A stretch of 64,000 nucleotides of DNA, from positions 186,001 through 250,000 of the forward strand of contig NZ_SMSJ01000005.1 in the NCBI RefSeq assembly GCF_004355005.1, given 5' to 3'. Origin of the DNA: Dankookia rubra. Its GTDB lineage: Bacteria; Pseudomonadota; Alphaproteobacteria; Acetobacterales; Acetobacteraceae. Of the stretch, positions 47,264-55,362 are shown in pieces; position 1 is the stretch's first letter; each line of letters starts with the position of its first letter. The notes beneath the pieces were generated by a model, which saw only the letters and a program-made list of their open reading frames with translations, did not search any database and had not been told where the DNA came from. Position numbers and translations under genes: made by a program.

Positions 47264-49609
47264 TCAGGCGAAGGCGAAGTCGCTCGCCTGCAGGTCGGCC
47301 TTGGCGACGTCCTTCAGGATGAGCACGTTGCCGCTGCCGAAGTTGATGATGGCGTCGCCGCGGATCATGCCGGTGGCCGCCATCACGGCGGCGAAGTCGG
47401 CAAAGGCCGTGCCGACCAGGAACAGCTGGTCGGTGCCCGGGGCGAAGTCGCCGAGGATGTCCCGGCCCCCGCCGGCCGCGTAGTGGAAGTCGTCGGCCCC
47501 CGCCCCGCCATAGAGCGTGTCGTTGCCCGCCCCGCCGTCCAGCGTGTCGTCGCCGCCGTGGCCAAGCAGCCGGTTCGCGCCGGCATTGCCGGTGAGCGCG
47601 TTGTCGAGCCCCTGGCCGACCCCGTTGGCGTTCACGCCGCCCAGCAGGGCAAGGTTCTCGACATTGGCGGTGAGGTAGAGGCTGCCCGCGGTGCCGAGGG
47701 TGGCGATCACCGTGTCGGTGCCCTGATTCGCCGCCTCGATGATGCGATCGGCGAGGTCCTGCACGACATAGGTGTCGTTGCCCTGGCCGCCGACGAGGCG
47801 GTCGGCGCCGTCGCCGCCCTGGAGCGTGTCCTCCCCTTCCGCGCCGATCAGCGTGTCGTCGCCGGCCATGCCGAGCAGCTGGTCGTCGCCGGCCATGCCG
47901 CGCAGCAGGTTGGCGCCGGCGGTCCCGGTCAGCGTATCGTTGAAGGCGCTGCCGGTGACGTTCTCGATGGCCGAAAGGGTGTCGTCCGCGGCCTCGCCGC
48001 CCGAGCCCGTTCCCGCCGTTAGGTTGACATCCACCGCCGCCCGGCTGCCGAGATAGGCGACGGTGTCGTTGCCGGCGCCGCCGTCGAGCGAATCCTCGCC
48101 CGCGCCGCCGACCAGCATGTCGTTGCCGTCGTCGCCATGCAGGCTGTCGGCGCCGGCGCCGCCGCGCAGGGTGTTGTCGGATTCGTTGCCTGTCAGGGTA
48201 TTCGCCAGGTCGTTGCCGGCGCCGGCGATGGCGCCCGCGCCGGTGGCGAGTTCCAGCGCCTCGATCCAGGCGGAGAGGTGGTAGTCGGCCGAGGCGACGA
48301 CGCTGTCGGAGCCGCCGCCCGACAGCTCGACGATCGTGTCGGACTGGCCGTCCACGTAGTAGAGGTCGTCGCCCGTTCCGCCCTCGAGCCGATCGGCGCC
48401 GGTGCCGCCATCGAGCGTGTCGGCCTCGGCGCCGCCCTGCAGCGTATCGTCGCCGTCCGCGCCGGACAGGCCGTCGGCGCCGTCCAGCCCCTGCAGGAGG
48501 TTGGCCGCGCCGTCGCCGCCCAGCGTGTCGCCGTCGCTGCTGCCGGCGATGTTCTCGATGCCGGACAGGGTGTCGCCCTCGGCGTCGCCGCCGGTGCCGG
48601 TGCCGGCCTGCAGGTCTATGTCAACCGCCGCGCCGCTGTCCGAGTAATCCGTGGTGTCGCTGCCCGTGCCGCCGACCAGCCGGTCCGCCCCGGCGCCGCC
48701 GGACAGCGTGTCGTTGCCGCCGCCGCCGTCGAGCGTGTCGGCGTCCGCGCCGCCGCGCAGCAGGTCGTCGCCCTCGAGCCCCTGAAGCGCGTCGTTCCCG
48801 CCCAGCCCCGAAAGCTCGTTGGCACCGCCCGAGCCCGCCGCGATGTCGTCGCCGGCGCTCCCGGTGACGGTGCTGTCGCCGGCGGCGGCATTGCGGACCT
48901 GGAAGACCCAGAGCCCGTTGATGCCGGTGTTCCCGGCGGTCTGTTCCAGGTCCAGCAGGTCCTGCTGGACGCCGGCCGCCGGCAGCTCGCGGTAGTTGAT
49001 GCCGTCGCCGGCGCTGAAGCCGAGCCGTGCCGCGGTGCCGCCGAGCCCGTTCGAGCCGCCGCTGAAGTCGCCCGCGGTCCAGTCGATGCCCTCGTAGCGC
49101 AGGACGATGTCGAAATCGCCGCCGCCCTCGTCGATCAGCTGGATCTGGAACGCATTGACCTTGTTCACCTTGCGGTTGAAGTACCCGACATCGTCCCAGG
49201 TCGCGGTGAAAACGCCGTTCGCCGTGTCGAGGTCGTAGTGGACGCTGTTGCTGCCGGTCGAGTTGCCGCCGCTGCTGATCGTCCCCGTGGCGCCCCGGGT
49301 GTCGACGTCGGCAAAGAAGCCGGCGATGATCGGCACGTTGCCGGCGTTGGTGAGGCCGAAAGGCGTGAAGGCCGACAGCGTCGAGTTGAAGCTGATGTTG
49401 CCGTTGTTGTTGACGTAGAGCGACGCGTGGCTGGTGCCGAAGAAATTGAGGCCATCCGCGCCGAAGATGGAAGTGATGTCGATGGCGGCGCTTGACCCGT
49501 CGTCGGTGGCCGCGAGGGAGAATTCGCCGAAGCCGGCGCCGCCCCCCAGCCCGGTGATCAACTCGGGCCCGGTCGTCAGGTAGGACAGGGCGGTGGCGGA
49601 CAGGGTCAT
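47264..49609 (-). CDS. Exported nidogen/RTX calcium-binding repeat protein
   Basis: 781-residue acidic protein. Residues ~20-240 look like a nidogen-type (NIDO) extracellular domain (FFGTSHASLYVNNNGNISF, GFFADVDTRG). Residues ~250-740 hold many glycine/aspartate nonapeptides of the GGxGxDxLxG type. They fall into two similar large modules, each starting with a D-Y or V-AY strand and a V-N-L or I-D-L segment, then IENVTGS or IENIAGS, then five to six nonapeptides. It ends DFAFA, a usual type I secretion tail, with no N-terminal signal. It is probably secreted by a type I system encoded elsewhere; ligand unknown. Confidence 0.85.
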   Translation of the reverse strand: MTLSATALSYLTTGPELITGLGGGAGFGEFSLAATDDGSSAAIDITSIFGADGLNFFGTSHASLYVNNNGNISFNSTLSAFTPFGLTNAGNVPIIAGFFADVDTRGATGTISSGGNSTGSNSVHYDLDTANGVFTATWDDVGYFNRKVNKVNAFQIQLIDEGGGDFDIVLRYEGIDWTAGDFSGGSNGLGGTAARLGFSAGDGINYRELPAAGVQQDLLDLEQTAGNTGINGLWVFQVRNAAAGDSTVTGSAGDDIAAGSGGANELSGLGGNDALQGLEGDDLLRGGADADTLDGGGGNDTLSGGAGADRLVGGTGSDTTDYSDSGAAVDIDLQAGTGTGGDAEGDTLSGIENIAGSSDGDTLGGDGAANLLQGLDGADGLSGADGDDTLQGGAEADTLDGGTGADRLEGGTGDDLYYVDGQSDTIVELSGGGSDSVVASADYHLSAWIEALELATGAGAIAGAGNDLANTLTGNESDNTLRGGAGADSLHGDDGNDMLVGGAGEDSLDGGAGNDTVAYLGSRAAVDVNLTAGTGSGGEAADDTLSAIENVTGSAFNDTLTGTAGANLLRGMAGDDQLLGMAGDDTLIGAEGEDTLQGGDGADRLVGGQGNDTYVVQDLADRIIEAANQGTDTVIATLGTAGSLYLTANVENLALLGGVNANGVGQGLDNALTGNAGANRLLGHGGDDTLDGGAGNDTLYGGAGADDFHYAAGGGRDILGDFAPGTDQLFLVGTAFADFAAVMAATGMIRGDAIINFGSGNVLILKDVAKADLQASDFAFA

Positions 49610-49673
49610 GGAGCGGCTTTTCCGGTCGGGGGCCGGCGGGGATCGCGCGGCGTCACCGGCCGTGGTGCCAGGA

Positions 49674-49695
49674 TTACGTTAAAAGATCGTAACGC
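49674..49695. promoter_or_regulatory. Possible operator between RTX and CobW genes
   Basis: In an otherwise GC-rich stretch, an A/T-rich patch contains CGTTA (49676-49680) and TAACG (49689-49693), a 5-base inverted repeat with an 8-base spacer, 76 bases before the cobW-type ATG. GTPases of this family are often controlled by Zur in related bacteria, so a zinc-dependent operator is conceivable, but the repeat does not match any consensus I can recite. Confidence 0.28.
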
Positions 49696-49768
49696 ACTCG
49701 CCCGAATTGCCGAAGCCCCGCGGCGAGGCCATATACGCTGCAACCGACCGCACCGCGGAGCGCCCCCC

Positions 49769-50749
49769 ATGTCCGATACGACCTCCTCCCCCGTTCCCGT
49801 CACCGTTCTCACCGGCTATCTCGGCGCCGGCAAGACGACCCTGCTGAACCGCATCCTCAGCGAGAACCACGGCAAGAAATATGCCGTGGTGATCAACGAA
49901 TTCGGCGAGCTCGGCGTCGACAACGACCTCGTCGTCGATACCGACGAGGAAGTCTTCGAGATGAACAACGGCTGCATCTGCTGCACCGTGCGCGGCGACC
50001 TGATCCGCATCATCGGCGGGTTGATGAAGCGCCGCGGGAAATTCGACGGCATCATCGTCGAGACCACGGGCCTCGCCGACCCCGCCCCGGTCGCCCAGAC
50101 CTTCTTCGCCGATGAGGACGTGAAGCGCGCCACGCGGCTCGACGCCATCGTCACGCTGGTCGACGCCAAGAACCTGCCGGCGCGCCTCGCCGACAGCAAG
50201 GAGGCGGTGGAGCAGATCGCCTTCGCCGACATCGTCCTGCTGAACAAGATGGACCTGGTGACGGAGGCCGAGGCCGCCGAGGTCGAGCGCCGCATCCGCG
50301 CCATCAACCCTTACGCCGAGATCCGCCGCAGCACCAAGTCCGACGTGCCGATCGAGGCCGTGCTCGGCCGCGAGGCCTTCGACCTGAAGCGGATCCTCGA
50401 GCGCGAGCCCGAATTCCTCTCGGGCGAGGACCACCACGAGCATGACGGCGACATCCTGAGCGTGTCTTTCGAGGTCTCGCGCCCGGTGGACCCGGAAAAG
50501 TTCAACGCCTGGATGACCCAGCTGCTGGCCGCCAAGGGCCAGGACCTGCTGCGCACCAAGGGCATCCTCTACTACGCCGGCGACGACCGCCGCTTCGCCT
50601 TTCAGGCCGTCCACATGATCGCCGACGGCGACTTCATCGGCCCGGTGAAGGCGGGCGATCCGCGGAAGTCGAAGATCGTCTTCATCGGCCGCGACCTGAA
50701 CCGCCCGCAGCTGCGCCGCGGCTTCGAGAGCTGCCAGGTGGAGGCATGA
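49769..50749 (+). CDS. CobW/COG0523-family GTPase, likely metallochaperone
   Basis: 326-residue GTPase delivering a metal, often zinc, in studied COG0523 members. Walker A GYLGAGKTTLL, the metal-binding CxCC in NNGCICCTVR, switch region ETTGLADPAPV, and base-recognition LNKMDLV near residue 160. A His/Asp cluster (DHHEHDGD) occurs near residue 225, and the C-terminal domain is WDxxx-like DRRFAFQAVHM. It overlaps the WD40 gene by 4 bases (ATGA). The pair cobW-WD40 recurs in alphaproteobacteria to my knowledge. Confidence 0.9.
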   Translation: MSDTTSSPVPVTVLTGYLGAGKTTLLNRILSENHGKKYAVVINEFGELGVDNDLVVDTDEEVFEMNNGCICCTVRGDLIRIIGGLMKRRGKFDGIIVETTGLADPAPVAQTFFADEDVKRATRLDAIVTLVDAKNLPARLADSKEAVEQIAFADIVLLNKMDLVTEAEAAEVERRIRAINPYAEIRRSTKSDVPIEAVLGREAFDLKRILEREPEFLSGEDHHEHDGDILSVSFEVSRPVDPEKFNAWMTQLLAAKGQDLLRTKGILYYAGDDRRFAFQAVHMIADGDFIGPVKAGDPRKSKIVFIGRDLNRPQLRRGFESCQVEA

Positions 50750-51783
50750 GCGAGACGGCCCCAGCCGACTTCTTGCTGGAAACGCGGGGCACCAGCCGGG
50801 AGCTCGGCGCCTGGGTGGTCGGCCTCGCCTTCGGGCGGGACGGCAGCCTCGGGCTCGGGCTCGGCGACGGCACCGTGCACATCGCCCAGCCACGCAGCCC
50901 GGACGCCGCCTGGCCCAGCACCGCGGCGCATGACGGCGCGGTGCTGTCCTTCTGCGCCGACGCGAAGGACGGGTTCCTGTCGGGCGGCGACGACGGGCGG
51001 CTGGTCCGCACCGCGCCCGATGGCGGCACGACGGAGCTGGCGAAGCTCGGCGCGATGAAATGGGTCGAGCATGTCGCGGCGCACGAAAACGGCCTGCGCG
51101 CCGCCTCGGTCGGCAAGCAGCTGCACCTGTTCGACGGCAAGGGCGAGAAGCTGAAGACCCTGCCGCATCCCTCCGCGGTCGGCGGCATCGCCTTCGACGC
51201 CAAGGGCAAGCGCGTCGCCGCCAGCCACTACAACGGGGCGAGCCTTTGGTTCGTGGCGTCGAAGGAAGACAAGCCGCGGGTGTTGGAATGGAAGGGCAGC
51301 CATGCCGCCATCGCCATCAGCCCGGACGGCACCCATGTGGTGACCGCGATGCAGGAGAATGCCCTGCATGGCTGGCGCCTGGCGGATGGCCAGCACATGC
51401 GGATGTCGGGCTATCCCTCGAAGACCCACTTCCTCTCATTCACCTCGCGCGGGAAATGGCTGGCGACCAGCGGCGCCGATGCCGTGGTGGTCTGGCCCTT
51501 CTTCGGCGGCGGCCCGATGGGCAAGGCGCCGACCGAGCTCGCCGGCGGCGACGGCGTGCTGGTCAGCGCCGTCGCCTGCCACCCGCAGCACGAGGTCGTC
51601 GCCGCCGGCTTCGCCGATGGCTTGGTGCTGCTGGCGGAGATCGCCTCGGGCAAGGTCGTGCCGGTGGCGGCGCCCGGCCACGGCGGCATCTCGGCGCTGG
51701 GCTGGAACGCCACCGGCACGCATCTCGCCTTCGGGACGGAAACGGGCTTCGCCGGGCTGGTCGACCTGTCGAAAAAGGGCTGA
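50746..51783 (+). CDS. WD40-repeat beta-propeller protein
   Basis: 345 residues folding as a WD40-type propeller with six to seven blades: GAWVVGLAFGRDGSLGLGLGD, DGAVLSFCADAKDGFLSGGDDG, SAVGGIAFDAKGKRVAAS, AAIAISPDGTHVVTAMQEN, HFLSFTSRGKWLATSGAD and HGGISALGWNATGTHLAFG. No signal peptide, so cytoplasmic. Its ATG overlaps the CobW stop, so the propeller is probably a partner or scaffold for the GTPase. A strong hairpin follows at 51853. Confidence 0.86.
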   Translation: MSETAPADFLLETRGTSRELGAWVVGLAFGRDGSLGLGLGDGTVHIAQPRSPDAAWPSTAAHDGAVLSFCADAKDGFLSGGDDGRLVRTAPDGGTTELAKLGAMKWVEHVAAHENGLRAASVGKQLHLFDGKGEKLKTLPHPSAVGGIAFDAKGKRVAASHYNGASLWFVASKEDKPRVLEWKGSHAAIAISPDGTHVVTAMQENALHGWRLADGQHMRMSGYPSKTHFLSFTSRGKWLATSGADAVVVWPFFGGGPMGKAPTELAGGDGVLVSAVACHPQHEVVAAGFADGLVLLAEIASGKVVPVAAPGHGGISALGWNATGTHLAFGTETGFAGLVDLSKKG

Positions 51784-51852
51784 TGCCCGACGCAGGACGT
51801 TCCGACCTGCGGCCCGCTGGGCCGAGGCGCCGAATGGCGCCCGGCGTCCGAG

Positions 51853-51879
51853 GCGCACGAAGGCATGACCTTCGTGCGC
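51853..51879. terminator. Hairpin between WD40 and LLM genes
   Basis: Perfect 11-base stem GCGCACGAAGG (51853-51863) with CCTTCGTGCGC (51869-51879), loop CATGA. It lies between convergent stops at 51783 and 51895 and can act in both directions. No T run follows. Confidence 0.5.
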
Positions 51880-51894
51880 TCAGCATGAGGCAGC

Positions 51895-52947
51895 CTATCC
51901 GACGCGCAGCGCCGCCAGCCGCGGCATCACCTGCGCGGCGAAGCGGCGCATCTCCGGCTCGAAGGGCTGGAACTGGGTCAGCAGCGTGTCAATACCGGCG
52001 GCGTGGAACTGCGCGATACGCGCCGCCACCTGGTCGTAGCTGCCGACCGTGCCGCCCGAGGTGCCGCCATTGGTGCCGACGCTCTCGAACTTCGCCTGGG
52101 TCTTCCGCATCGCCACCGCCGGGTCGGTATTGGCCTTCACATAGGCCTTGATCTCCGTGTCCTGCCGCGCGAGGTCCAGCAGCCGGCGATACTCGGCCTG
52201 CGCCTCCGCCTCGGTCTCCCGCGCGATGACGAAGGCCGAAAGGCCGAAGCGGACCGGCTCGCCGCGGCGCGGGCGGGCGCGCACATCGGCGATCAGCGCC
52301 CGCACGTCCTCCAGCGGCTGGCCGTTGATGAACCAGACATCCGCCTGCGCCGCCACCAGGTCGCGCGCCGGGGCGGATTCGCCGCCGACATAGATCCGCG
52401 GCCGCGGGCGGCCGGGGGAAGCAGGCCGCAGGATGTAGTCCTTCACCTGGAAGTAGCGACCCTGGTGCTGCACCGCCTCCCCGCGCATCAGCCGGTCCAC
52501 CACGGCCAGCCATTCGGCGCCATAGGCGTAGCGCTCGTCGTGCTCGCGGAAGACCAGGCCGGCATCCTCGATCTCCTTGCGGTTCCAGGCATTCACCAGG
52601 TTGATGGCGAAGCGGCCGCCGCTGATCTCCTCGATCTGCAGCGCCATCTTGGCCAGCACCACGGGGTGGTAGAGCATCGGCTTGATCGCGGCGATCAGCT
52701 CGATCCGCCGCGTTTCCGCCGCCAGCGCGGCGGTGGCGGTCCAGGCCTCCAGCTGGCCGAGTTCCACCTTGTGCGGGTTCATCGTGTGCTGCGCGACCAG
52801 CACGCAATCATAGCCCAGCGACTCCGCCTCCAGCACCAGGGCGCGGTTGCGCCGCCAGGACGCGTCGTAGGGTTCCAGCGGGTCCTGCAGCGCGGCGCGG
52901 TTGCCATGGACCAGCGCCCAGATGCCGATGCGCAACGGCGGGGTCAT
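51895..52947 (-). CDS. SsuD-like FMNH2-dependent LLM monooxygenase
   Basis: 350-residue luciferase-like protein of the alkanesulfonate/sulfone monooxygenase group: MTPPLRIGIWALVHGN, DCVLVAQHTMNPH, IAAIKPMLYHPVVLAKMA, SGGRFAINLVNAWNRKEIEDAG, YGAEWLAVVDRLM and FQVKDYILRPASPGRPRPRIYVGGES. The RFAINLVNAWNRKE segment is of the SsuD/SfnG/pyrimidine-oxygenase kind, which uses FMNH2 from a partner reductase. It lies 25 bases after the SDR stop on the same strand. No sulfonate transporter or flavin reductase lies next to it, so the substrate is open. Confidence 0.82.
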   Translation of the reverse strand: MTPPLRIGIWALVHGNRAALQDPLEPYDASWRRNRALVLEAESLGYDCVLVAQHTMNPHKVELGQLEAWTATAALAAETRRIELIAAIKPMLYHPVVLAKMALQIEEISGGRFAINLVNAWNRKEIEDAGLVFREHDERYAYGAEWLAVVDRLMRGEAVQHQGRYFQVKDYILRPASPGRPRPRIYVGGESAPARDLVAAQADVWFINGQPLEDVRALIADVRARPRRGEPVRFGLSAFVIARETEAEAQAEYRRLLDLARQDTEIKAYVKANTDPAVAMRKTQAKFESVGTNGGTSGGTVGSYDQVAARIAQFHAAGIDTLLTQFQPFEPEMRRFAAQVMPRLAALRVG

Positions 52948-52972
52948 GCGGGTCTCCTCCGGGGCCACGGCG

Positions 52973-53764
52973 CTACATCGCCGACCAGCCGCCGTCCATC
53001 GGGAGCACCGCGCCGGTGATGTCGCGCCCGGCCTCCCCGCACAGGAAGGCGGCCATGGCACCGATCGCCTCGGCCGCCACGAAGCGCCCGGTCGGCTGCT
53101 TGCCGGCCAGGAACTGCGCGGTGGCCGCGGCCTCGTCGAGCCCCGCGGCCCGCATCGCCGCGCCGATCCGCCCGGCGATGTTCGGCGTCAGGGTCGAGCC
53201 GGGGCAGAGCGCGTTGCAGGTGATGCCGCTCCCGGCCGTCTCCAGCGCGGTGGCGCGGGTCAGGCCGATCAGCGCGGTCTTGGTGGTGACGTAGCCGACC
53301 CGCCCCGTCGCGCCGGCCAGCCCGTAGATCGAGGACATGTTGAGGATGCGGCCCCAGCCGCGCGCCCGCATCCCCGGCAGGCTGAGGCGCGTCAGGTGGA
53401 AGGCGGCCGAAAGGTTGACCGCGAGGTCGCTGTCCCAGTCCTCCGGCGGCGTCGCCTCGATGGTGCCGAAATGCCGGGTCGCGGCGTTGTTCACCAGGAT
53501 GTCGGGCGGGCCGACCTCCACGACCAGCGCCGCGATGGCCGCCGGCTCCGCCAGTTCGACCCGGCGGTAGCAGGCCCGCACCGCATGGCGCGCCGCCAGC
53601 CCGGCCGCCGCGGCATCGCCTTCCCCGGGCGCGGCCAGCCCGTGCAGCACCAAGTGGCAGCCGGCGGCGGCAAGGCTGTCCGCGACAGCCAGGCCGATGC
53701 CGCCGGTCGATCCGGTGATCAGGGCCGTCCGCCCGCGGAGCGCCGCTTCGGTGATCGATGCCAT
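52973..53764 (-). CDS. 3-hydroxybutyrate dehydrogenase-like SDR
   Basis: 263 residues. NAD(P) motif TGSTGGIGLAVADSLA, NNAA in ILVNNAATRH, catalytic Ser-Tyr-Lys (NMSSIYGLAGATGR with YVTTKTALIGL), then CNALCPGSTLTPNI. The C-terminal KQPTGRFVAAE and VLPMDGGWSAM segments are the hallmark of D-3-hydroxybutyrate dehydrogenase, which interconverts 3-hydroxybutyrate and acetoacetate. Gene order with the following LLM gene suggests one transcript; a shared pathway is not obvious. Other SDR substrates remain possible. Confidence 0.82.
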   Translation of the reverse strand: MASITEAALRGRTALITGSTGGIGLAVADSLAAAGCHLVLHGLAAPGEGDAAAAGLAARHAVRACYRRVELAEPAAIAALVVEVGPPDILVNNAATRHFGTIEATPPEDWDSDLAVNLSAAFHLTRLSLPGMRARGWGRILNMSSIYGLAGATGRVGYVTTKTALIGLTRATALETAGSGITCNALCPGSTLTPNIAGRIGAAMRAAGLDEAAATAQFLAGKQPTGRFVAAEAIGAMAAFLCGEAGRDITGAVLPMDGGWSAM

Positions 53765-53820
53765 CGATCCAGGCTAGGGCAGATCGCCGGGCTGCGGAAC
53801 CGCCCCGCCCCCGTGCCGCG

Positions 53821-54231
53821 TCAGGCGCGGCGCTGCGGCCCCACCGCCAGCCAGCCCGGCTTGGCCGGCAGCGGCAGCGTGGCGCAGGCGTAGAAGGCAT
53901 GCAGCGTCGTCGCCGGCGGCTCGAGCAGGACCGTCGGAGGGGGGGCGGATGGCGGCTCCGAGGGCCGCGTCCGGGCGGGGACGGTCCGCTTCGGCCGTCG
54001 CGGCGCCGGCTTTTCGGCCCGCGTCAGTTCCGCCCGCACGGAAATGGGGCGCAGCACCGCCGGGACCGCCGGGCCGGCGCCGCTCCGAACACCGCAGCCC
54101 GGCCCAGGAGTCAGCGGCATGGTATCGATGGACCCGGCGAGCGCCGGGCCGGACATCCCGAGGCCCGCGATCACGAGCCCGGTGGCGGCGCGGCGCCGCC
54201 AGGGCATCCCGCTTGCACGCAGCATCTGCAT
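53821..54231 (-). CDS. Proline-rich exported protein, unknown function
   Basis: 136-residue protein with an N-terminal signal (MQMLRASGMPWRRRAATGLVIAGLGMSGPALA). The mature part contains a CG pair, a basic segment (KPAPRRPKRTVPARTRP) and a proline run, then LHAFYACATLPLPAKPG. It has no family I recognise. Start set at the ATG before the signal; the frame is open further upstream without protein-like content. It could be periplasmic. Codon use is like its neighbours, which supports a real gene. Confidence 0.55.
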   Translation of the reverse strand: MQMLRASGMPWRRRAATGLVIAGLGMSGPALAGSIDTMPLTPGPGCGVRSGAGPAVPAVLRPISVRAELTRAEKPAPRRPKRTVPARTRPSEPPSAPPPTVLLEPPATTLHAFYACATLPLPAKPGWLAVGPQRRA

Positions 54232-54401
54232 GGGTCGGCTACCTCTCCCGAACGTCCCCGCGGACGCGATCCGGCTATCTCCGCAACGCCGCCGCGGGCC
54301 GGGCTGTTCCCCTGCGAAGAGTCTTGCCGAAGCCGGGAACCAGCATGCAACCGAAGCGGCCTTCGGGGCCTTACCCGGCATTCGATGGGGATGACGCAGC
54401 G

Positions 54402-54827
54402 ATGGCACGACCGGCCGACGACGACGACGAGGTGGATCTCGGCATCAGCCTGGAGACGGTGGCGACCGTGGTGGACCATATCCGCGCCGTGCAGGTGACG
54501 GAGGAGACCGACCCCGCCCAGCTTTCCGAGGACGACAACAGCGAGGCGGCGCTGCTGCAGGAAAACCCGGATGACATGACGGAGGACAGCCTCCGCGAAT
54601 TCGTCGACGGGCTGAACGAGGACGAGCAGGCGGCTCTGATCGCGCTCGCCTGGGTCGGCCGCGGCGACTACGGGCCGGAGGAATGGGAGGAGGCGGTGCG
54701 GCTCGCCGCCGAGCGGAACGAGGCCGGTCAGGCCGGCAGCTACCTGCTCGGCATGGACATGGCCGGCGACCTGCTGGCGGAAGGCGTCGCCGCCTTCGGT
54801 CTCTCGATCGAGGATGTCGAGCGCTGA
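54402..54827 (+). CDS. DUF3775 domain protein
   Basis: About 141 residues, very acidic (DDDDEVDLGIS at the start). Core: ETVATVVDHIRAVQV, DDMTEDSLREFVDGLNEDEQ, ALAWVGRGDYGPEEWEEAV and YLLGMDMAGDLLAEGVAAFG. The AWVGRGD...EEW...YLLG...LAEG pattern is that of DUF3775, a bacterial family without assigned function. ATG at 54402 is the preferred start; one at 54345 (MQPKRPSG) would add 19 residues. Monocistronic as far as seen; followed by a 535-base region without a clear gene. Confidence 0.85.
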   Translation: MARPADDDDEVDLGISLETVATVVDHIRAVQVTEETDPAQLSEDDNSEAALLQENPDDMTEDSLREFVDGLNEDEQAALIALAWVGRGDYGPEEWEEAVRLAAERNEAGQAGSYLLGMDMAGDLLAEGVAAFGLSIEDVER

Positions 54828-55362
54828 GATCAGGTCGCGGCGGGGCGTGAACGCGCGAACGGGTGGATCCGCACCGGGCCGCGCCGGATCGGTATCCCGA
54901 TGCGGGCGCGATCCGCTGCAGGGCCGACCGCCGCAGGGCCGCTAGGCCCGGGCGCGTCGGTCAGCGCCGACGGCGCAGCCGGGCCGGCGGGGTGGCCAAC
55001 CCTGAATGCGGTGCGCTGGCGCGGGGCCTGCCGGGCCGCGCAGCCGGCCAGGCGCTTCGGGCGGCTCCGCCCTCAGGCAGTCCGCTCGGGCCAGGACCTC
55101 GCCGCAGTCCCGCCGCCCGGCAGGAATTCCGGCGCCTCCGCCGTATCGTTGCGTTTGAAGTTGGCGTCTTTCAGGTCTCCGTCATGTACCTCGCGATCCC
55201 TGAAACTTCACGTTTTCGGGAGTAAGGCGCGGCCTGCTGCGTCGTCACACCGGCCGCCGACGTCCGGCCGGTCAGCGGCAGCCCTCGTCCCTGGACGGAG
55301 CGGAATGCGGTCCCAGGAGAAGACGCGGGTCGCAACGAGCGGCGAACCGCCTGAATCCCCCT
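54828..55362. other. Gene-poor stretch before the decayed kinase
   Basis: I find no convincing gene here. Open frames across it are arginine- and proline-rich and typical of GC-rich non-coding DNA. Between about 55140 and 55240 the base composition turns AT-rich (for example GTTTGAAGTTGGCG and CTTCACGTTTTCGG), the only such patch nearby, which could be a promoter or a boundary of foreign or deleted DNA. Confidence 0.5.

Noticed and set aside
47264-49609. CRISPR or minisatellite array suggested by regular repeats
   Set aside because: The periodicity is that of RTX nonapeptide codons inside an intact reading frame.
54863-55225. Possible 120-codon gene after DUF3775
   Set aside because: Arg/Pro/Gly-rich composition, no ribosome site of note and no recognised pattern; treated as non-coding.
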